Shown here piece after piece: positions 56,962-64,000 of a stretch of DNA of 64,000 bases (positions within the stretch are counted from its first letter, which is position 1; the number at the start of each line of letters is the position of its first letter). The position numbers were made by a program, and so were the translations under genes. The stretch comes from Atherix ibis (taxonomy: Eukaryota; Arthropoda; Insecta; Diptera; Athericidae), in NCBI GenBank assembly GCA_958298945.1, contig OY282609.1:57570220-57634219 (forward strand). The letters are read 5' to 3'. A model generated the notes under the pieces. The model had not been told where the DNA came from. It saw only the letters and a list, made by a program, of their open reading frames with translations, and ran no database searches.

Positions 56962-58937
56962 TGAAGATTATTGATGCTTCAATGCAGGAGTATATGTATT
57001 CCTAAACGATACATTATTTTGAAGGTACACTTTAAGGATTACCTTTGAAATTTTAAAACTTGCGCCTGTTGTTTCGGTCGATTCCATCGGTACAAATTAT
57101 TTTATGTGCCTCACAAAAAAAAACTGTATTTCATCGAAAAAAATCCTTTAACAAAAAAAATCTTCGTCTTTTCAGTAGGTTCTCTTGGCAGGTTTTTTCT
57201 TAATTATTTTTAAATTCTAATTATATGAATCTTGTTTGAAGAAAAGAATACGGAAAAAAAGAGTCACAATTAATAGAATTCATGTGAATCTAGTTCAGAA
57301 CAAGTGCATAATTTACGACGAAAAATTGTTGATAATTACGAGTATTTGAGAAAATCAAAAGGGAAATTATTCGAAATGAAAACGGGTACGTTTATTTTAT
57401 GTTATGTTATTTATTAGAATAATGGTGGATATAGCAGCGTAAGATGATAGGGAATAATAACGCGAAGTTTGAGGGAACGGAATTTGTAGCGATTCAGTGG
57501 AGCGTACTGCTATGAACACGAATATGTCTCCTCTCTTATGAAAGTAGGAACCGGGAGGTTTCATATGTTCTAGGATTAACGATCCTTTAATGAGGAAAGA
57601 AATTGCATTAAGTGAAAGTATGTTGGTAACAAGGCCGTCTAGTGTCAGTATTAGTGCGGTTGTTAGATTTGCTGTCGGAGTTTGTTACTCTCATTAAAGA
57701 ACGTTAATAATTTTTTTATAATTGCACTCATATCCCTTTTCGTACCCCTTGTAGCCTTACCAAGAATGAGATCTGGCTTCGGTTCCGAGCCGTTCAGTCA
57801 TGGTCGTCTGAACTGTGTCGCAGTATTTAGCATGTTCAGCCATCACGCTGGGGGTAGGGCAGGAGATGGTGAATAGTTTTTGATTCTAGGTGAGTGCTGT
57901 TATGACAACATATTTATTATCAGCTGGTATGAATAATCGTTTCTGTTGCCATTTGCAGTCAGTCCCACCATGTTGCCTCGTAAATGTATGCGGCGAACTA
58001 GATTTTTCCATTATTTCGAATATCGTCGCGCATTGGTTCAGTTAATTTCTGTGGCACTTGTTCTCCGTTGTAATTGTGGAGCACATTCTATTCTGCATAA
58101 CTACGGTTGCATCCGTTGTTGTCGTATGCGAATTCTATGGCAGCGAACGATATTATTTTTAATGGACTACTTTCCTTTTCCACGAACCCAACGTAATTTC
58201 TACTACAAAATTGTCGGTTACAAATAAAATGTGCGACAACAAATTCAAGTACAATAGTTAGTTGAGGTACGAACTGTGGTGGGTGGTACTCGTATAATAA
58301 GTTTCGTTCATTTGTCGTCTAATGACGGCGTATTGTTATACGAAATGGTTCTCTTTTCCATCATTTACAATTGTCAAGAAAATGTTATAAATTCAAATAA
58401 AAGTAATATCTAATAGTAAGAATGCCCATCGAAAAAAAGAGTTACGGGTGCTCCCTCATACGTAGTCATATTGGTATTTTTCCTTATTGTTTTTTTTTTG
58501 TAGATTGTTATTATTATAGTCCCCAATTTGCATGAGTATGACATGTGTAAGGATGTAACGTGTAAGGATTTTTATTTCATTTTCATAAAATTGTTGTAAA
58601 AAAGTATTGCCGTTGCTCCGCATTAATGGGAAGCATACGAATTTTGGGTAAAGGTTTCTTATTTGAATCTAGCTACCCAAATAGTTGGTATCTTAGTACA
58701 TAGAGAAATATATTTTAGTGTAAATATTGTTGGAAATGATCATTGAGAAATTAAAGGTTGGACCAAAATGCATGTTTATACATTTCCATTTAAGCGATAT
58801 TATGGTTTCCAATTTTATTAATATAGCATATTTAAGGTGCATATTTTTGCTTTAATTATGAATAATGATATCTCTCAAATGGTGGTTATTTTCTACGTGA
58901 AATTTTGTACGTACGTGATTTTTTATGTAGGTGATTT
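56962..58937. other. intergenic stretch between two minisatellites
   Basis: No recognised gene. The piece from 57420 to 58300 is less AT-rich and includes the unknown ORF listed next. Confidence 0.4.
57970..58227 (+). CDS. hypothetical 85-residue basic ORF
   Basis: Begins MLPRKCMRRTRFFHYFEYRR; Cys- and Arg-rich in the middle (CNCGAH, CIRCCRMR) and ends YYKIVGYK. A fair splice acceptor (GTTGCCATTTGCAG) lies just upstream at 57957, so this could be an exon rather than a whole gene. No family is recognised. Confidence 0.2.
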   Translation: MLPRKCMRRTRFFHYFEYRRALVQLISVALVLRCNCGAHSILHNYGCIRCCRMRILWQRTILFLMDYFPFPRTQRNFYYKIVGYK

Positions 58938-59633
58938 AGCTGCTAGTTTTCATGGTAGTTTCGAAAACTTTTAGTTTTCATGCTAGTTTTCATGCTAGTT
59001 TTGCTGCTAGTTTTGCTGCAAGCTTTCATGCTAGTTTTGCTGCTAGTTTTTCTGTTAGTTTTCATGCTAGTTTCCTGCTAGTTTTCTTGCTAGATTTGCT
59101 GCTAGTTTTCATGTTAGTTTTGCTGCTGGTTTTGCTGCTAGTTTTCATGCTAGTTGTCTTGTTAGATTTGCTGCTAGTTTTGCTGCTAGTTTTTCTGCTA
59201 GTTTTTATGCTAGTTTTGCTGCAAGTTTTCTTCCTAGATTTTCTGCTAGTTTTCATACTAGTTTTGCTGCTAGTTTTTCTGCTAGTTTTCATGCTAGTTT
59301 TGCTGCTAGTTTTCATGCTAGGATTGTTGCTAGTTTTGCCGCTAGTTTTCTTGCTAGTTTTCTTGTTAGATTTGCTGCTAGTTTTGCTGCTAGTTTTTCT
59401 GCTAGTTTTCATGCTAGTTTTGCTGCAAGTTTTATTCCTAGATTTTCTGCTAGTTTTCATACTAGTTTTGCTGCTAGTTTTCTTGCTGGTTTTCATGCTA
59501 GTTTTGCTGCTAGTTTTCTAGCTATATTTGCTGCTAGTTTTGCTGCTAGTTTTTATGCTGTTTTCATGCTAGTTTTGCTGCTAGTTTTCATGCTGTTTTC
59601 ATGCTAGTTTTGCTGCTAGTTTTGCTGCTAGTA
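58938..59633. repeat. 0.7-kb minisatellite, 12-bp unit GCTGCTAGTTTT
   Basis: About 58 copies of a 12-bp unit with GCTGCTAGTTTT and CATGCTAGTTTT alternating. It shares the unit with the smaller blocks at 56136-56235 and 56440-56545. Because the period is a multiple of three, several frames on both strands are free of stops. Confidence 0.95.
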
Positions 59634-61900
59634 TTAGTCATAGGTTATACTCGCATAAGGAAATTGCACGTTCCTGAAAAATTATTTCATTTATAAGGAT
59701 TAAAAAAGGGCGCATGAAAATGGGAATATTTGGATTAAGGAGTTGGAACGGGGATGAAATCCTGATATCGCTTTGGTATTTTGGCAGTTCCGAAGCATGT
59801 ATAGTTGGTTAGACTGACTTGCGATGGATCGATCGTTAATGCGAAGCTCGAAACGTTTTTCTGTTGGGCCCGTCTAATTGCCTATTCGTTGCTAAGGATA
59901 TTAATTGCCATTTTGTTTTCAATATCCCTCGATAACTAATCAGCTTGTTCATCATCAGGTAAATTAACGTAATCTGGAATCTTATAACAAAATCCAATAC
60001 TAGAATAGACTGGATACTGTACAAAGTGATCTGGACTAAAGCTGTATGCTTGTCTGTAAGAATCACCTGCGTATGGTAAAAAGGGAGTTTAAATAAATGG
60101 GTCACTATGCAGGAATTTAGAAATATTTACTTCCGATCTCAAGCATAGTGTTAGGAATGTAGATGAGTAGTGGTAGTCAGATGGTGGAGAAATCTGCCTG
60201 ATGTTTAGTAAATACTTTTGTTGTTTGTTTGTAGTAGGGTTGTTAGGGATCCGAAAAAAAAATATTTCACATCAAATTCCAAACCCGAAAGAGTTATTTG
60301 GACTCTGGCATCTTTGATGATTTCCACCTGAGTTAGGACAAGTACTCCACCTTTTTGTGGATTTTTACTATATCTAGTAAATCCCATCTGATGTTCTTCT
60401 TAAGAGATTTATCCCTTCAATTATTTATTCCTGGCTTATGTAAAGTCGTTTCCTTCTTAAAGGCTACAATTCTTAAGTAGATGATCCGCGACTCTTTGAA
60501 GAATATTTTTTACTAGAACTTAATAGAAAATATGGTATGTGCTGAAAACTTGTAAGTCCAAAGAATGTAGAGGTTTGCAAGGTTGAAATTTGTTGTATTT
60601 GTTTTGTATATAAGCATCTGTTTTTTTTTTTTTTTTACCAAAATAACAGAATTTAAAGTTATTTTTAACAAAAAAAGAAAACGTATAATTTAATTATGAT
60701 ACAATAGTTTTCTAGTTTACAGGAGGAAAATAGTAGAATATATATTATGTAATAAATTTGTTCTGTAAACTAATATTATTTCTGTAAAAATCTGTTGGCA
60801 GGTCTGTTTGGGATTGCTTGACAATTTTCTATTAAACCTAAAAAAAAAGTTTATGGAAAATATTCCACTTTTTCTTGAACACATTTCAATTTTGCCAATT
60901 ACCTTGAGTATTAAGAGTGCAAATTGTTTTCGTTATTCTCTAACATTCAATGTGGTAAAATGAGAACGGAAAACTGTTATTGCCACATTTTTAAATCGAT
61001 TGGAAAAAATTAGCTTCCTACACAAATTGAGATATTATAGATAGAAGCATAGAAGAAGGAAAACTTTCAACGAATCTGAACATTGTAAAGGCAAGGAAGC
61101 TAAACGAGAAATTTGTAATATTGCAATGATTATGCGTAGGTGTAACGATATGTAAAAAGGAACTGCTTCTCACAAATGAATACCATGGGAATTATGAGCC
61201 ATGAATTTATAGTCGACGAAATTGTAGCAATTTACCATCATACAGAAATATATTTGAGACGAGAGTCTTTGGTAGATTCTCTTCCTCACTTACCTGCAAG
61301 CATTCCCCTTTGGATGTTTCTCTGCATATTTTTGATTATCCTAACGACTATCCAAAATTTTCATCATCGTATCTAAATGTCAATTGGCTATTTTTTTTTC
61401 TTACACTCGTACACTTCTCTGAAATTACTTTCATTTTCTGACATTTATCTCTTCACATATCTTAACGTATGCTTATTTGCATTTTATTTTTCTTATCATC
61501 CCCTATTTTCTGATGACATCCAATTTTACATATTTTTTATTTAAAAGCATTTTCTAAATTTTTTTTGGTGCGAAATTTCAAAATACAAAGTTTCTCGTTG
61601 CCGCATATCATGACATTGCGGCTGAAGGAGCTTAAACCAATTAATGTGAAGGTAATTGAGGATACATTTTCGATGGTTTAAGGAAGTATAGTAGCTTCTC
61701 TATCGTTGTTGGCATTTGGACTGTCCAAAACTGAACTTTTTCCATAAAAATGCAGTGATTCCTATACGAATAAAAGTCATTGGTTTTTTAAAGTAAAATT
61801 TCAAAAATTCACAAATTTTCACACAAATTTTCATTTCGGGAAAAATGCATGAACGATCGAATCCGCATACTCGATCTTCCTAGATCGATTCCGCATACTC
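59634..61900. other. AT-rich stretch before the Jockey LINE
   Basis: No gene recognised. Minus-strand open frames at 59836-60105 and 60205-60387 look slightly protein-like (the latter with NPQKGGVLVLTQ, faintly like a LINE endonuclease KGGVxI block) but are too short to assign. Confidence 0.4.
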
Positions 61901-61919
61901 GATCATTCCTAATTCTCTA

Positions 61920-64000
61920 TAGAAATCCGAAACTAAGAATAAATACGAGGAAAGATTCTTCAAGAAGCTCTATCCCATACATCATATCAAATAACCTCCC
62001 CTCCAAATCCAACATACTGGCCAACATCTGTTTCAAAACGACCTGATATCCTCGATTACTTCATTAGCACTCCTTCAATTACCATGAATTCTAGTATTGA
62101 AACTCTTTCCGATTTAAACTCTGATCATAGTCCTGTTCTCCTTACCCTTATTTCTAAGCCAATCTTAAAGACTCTTCATCCTAGGCTGATAAATGGCAAA
62201 ATAGACTGGAACAGATTTAGATACAAATTAGACTAACAGATTGACTTGAAACGAACGTTAAAAACAGCAAATGACATTAATGATGCTGTAAATGACCTCA
62301 CTATATATATACAACATGCAGTCACAACCGCTCATATCTGTAACAATACTACACAACCACAACAACAAAATTTACCAACTAAAATACGGACTTTAATTAA
62401 CGAAAAAAGAAAAATGAGAATGAAGTGGCAACGCGTACGAATGCCTAGCTACAAACCGGAACTTAGCCGACTACAATGTGAACTAAAAATGGAAATTAGT
62501 AAGCACTATAATGAACGACATGAAACTTATACAAAATCGCTTGGTGACAATATTTCTTTATGGGAAGCCACAAGACGAATACTCTCGTCCAAAAAAACAT
62601 CACACCCACTGAAACAAAATGACGGTAACTGGGCAAAAACAGACAAAGAAAAAGCCGAAGTATTTGCTAAACATTTGGTAAATACTTTTGCTCCACATGA
62701 TGATATATGTTAGAAGACAAATCACATACTAACAAAATCATCGAAGAACTAATGTTCCCACTCCCTATGAGTCTTCCTCCCAAAAATTTTAAGCCCTCGG
62801 AAATTAAATCTACAATTCTGCGCCTCCCAATAAAAAAGCTCCTGGTTATGATCTAATAACAGCTCCTATTCTGAAGCGAATTTCCCGAAAAGGTTTAGTT
62901 TTAATCACATATATTTTTAATAGTATACTGCGTACAACCTATTTTCCCTTACTGTGGAAATATTCTGTCATTAAAATGATTCCTAAACCAAATAAATCCA
63001 TTAATTCTCCTTCCTCCTATAGACCTATCAGCCTTTTACCAATTCTTGGTAAGATATTCGAAAAACTGCTATTAAAACGACTCTACCCTGTCTTAGTTAA
63101 CGAAAAAATTATTCCTGATCACCAATTTGGCTTTCGATCTGAACACTCCACTATCCAGCAATGCCATCGCATTGTTGACCATATTGCATCCTCTCTTGAG
63201 AGGAAAGAGTATTGCCCAGGAGTATTTCTAGATATCTCCCAAGCTTTTGATTGTGTGTGGCGACCTGGATTCCTTTGGAAACTCAAGAGCTTTCTTCCTT
63301 CAACATACGACCTTATCATAAATTCATATCTCTCCCAACGACATTTCCAAGTTGCAATCAACTCAGAATCGTCGGAAATATATCCTATTCTCGCCGGAGT
63401 CCCACAAGGCAGTATCCTTGGTCCCATCTTATATAATATTTATACGCATGATATCCCAGTTTATCCTAATACTATCATTGCTACTTATGCAGATGATACG
63501 GCCATACTTGCTACCCATAAAAATCCTGACATAGCTTCCAACAATTTACAATCCCATATCCACAACCTTCAATCTTGGTTTAAGAGATGGAGAGTGAAGG
63601 TAAATGAACAGAAGAGTGCTTACATTACTTTCACACTTTGTCAAAGTAAACCTACCCCTTTATACCTTAATAGCAACATGATACCGCAATATGATAAAGT
63701 GCGTTATTTGGGACTTTTCCTGGACAAGAGACTAACATGGAACCCACATACTAGATTAAAAAGAGCTGAAGCTAACAGACGTTACCTACAACTTCTTAGA
63801 CTACTGGACAAACGCTCGAAACTAACAATTAAAAGTAAACTTCTAATCTACAATACAATTATAAAACCAATTTGGACATATGGAATTGAACTTTGGGGTT
63901 CAACGAAACGTTCCAATTCCTATCGCATCCAGGCCTTACAATCCAAGATCCTCCGTAAAATTGTTGATGCCCCCTTTTATGTTCGTAACACTGTAATACA
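61920..64000 (+). mobile_element. Jockey-type LINE, 5'-truncated, continuing past the window
   Basis: Reading begins in the last part of the endonuclease domain (PTYWPTSVSKRPDILDYFIS, then SDLNSDHSPVLLTL). An in-frame TAA at 62234-62236 interrupts, after which KRTLKTANDINDAVNDLTIY runs to 62713. Two frame shifts (near 62706 and 62830) precede the RT ORF. A decayed second copy of the same family lies at 30950-32100. Confidence 0.85.
62829..64000 (+). CDS. Jockey-type reverse transcriptase, partial (no stop before window end)
   Basis: RNA-directed DNA polymerase of a non-LTR retrotransposon. 390 codons are open to the window edge. Motifs in order: NKKAPGYDLITAPILKRISR; SYRPISLLPILGKIFEKLL; DHQFGFRSEHSTIQQ; CPGVFLDISQAFDCVW (catalytic Asp in FLDIS-AFD); AGVPQGSILGPILYNIYTHD; TYADDTAIL (YADD at 63486-63497); WFKRWRVKVNEQKS; VRYLGLFLDKRLTWNPH; and IWTYGIELWGSTKRSN followed by PFYVRNTVI. 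The last block is typical of the Jockey clade. Upstream stops and shifts make this copy defective overall, but the RT part is strikingly intact. Confidence 0.9.

Noticed and set aside
58952..59521. 189-residue open frame of Leu/Val/Phe repeats (and a 144-residue Lys/Thr/Ser frame on the other strand)
   Set aside because: Both are products of a 12-bp tandem repeat whose length is a multiple of three, so several frames stay open. No other coding sign.
60205..60387. Minus-strand frame with NPQKGGVLVLTQ as a LINE endonuclease fragment
   Set aside because: Only one weak motif-like stretch in 60 residues; nothing on either side supports it.

Overview
The window looks like a piece of an insect nuclear genome, most likely a fly or midge. 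It is AT-rich. The coding genes have short introns (59-61 bp in Nsun4) with GT/AG borders, the four recognisable proteins are animal proteins, and mariner transposons of several families fill much of the rest. Species cannot be fixed from the sequence alone.

Host genes lie in the first 15 kb. In order: a two-exon PTB-domain adaptor of the ARH/LDLRAP1 type (+, 3168-4248); Tfb4/GTF2H3, the p34 subunit of TFIIH (+, six exons, 4636-5864); the mitochondrial rRNA methyltransferase Nsun4 (-, three exons, 5979-7610), convergent with Tfb4 and only about 114 bp away; and an SLC17-family MFS anion transporter (-, four exons seen, 12195-14895) whose first coding exon(s) lie beyond 14895. All splice sites given were read from the sequence and keep frame.

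From 8.4 kb onward the window is a graveyard of mobile DNA. There are three copies of one defective mariner family (A), one of which holds a P-like element with a THAP fragment and an 8-bp target duplication. A second (15.5-17.5 kb) carries five tandem copies of a ~293-bp piece of its own transposase gene. There is a mariner inside a mariner (21.8-24.3 kb), a chimeric mariner/LINE/rosa patchwork (18.5-21.7 kb), a mauritiana-type mariner (52.3-53.3 kb), a MITE, and fragments of at least two LINE families. A Jockey-type RT ORF runs off the right edge.

Three large minisatellites occupy 33.6-37.9, 56.0-57.0 and 58.9-59.6 kb. The first contains a 1254-bp higher-order repeat with a 100-bp unique spacer that recurs 4 kb away.

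The most novel-looking object is a ~790-bp retroposon at 41671-42460 (- strand). It has a 5S rRNA-like head, a tRNA-type B box, a piece of LINE endonuclease domain, a poly(A) tail and a perfect 13-bp target-site duplication, and it sits inside the RNase H region of another LINE. Other notable items are perfect hairpins and ITR-ITR dimers, and several apparent template-switch repairs inside transposon copies.
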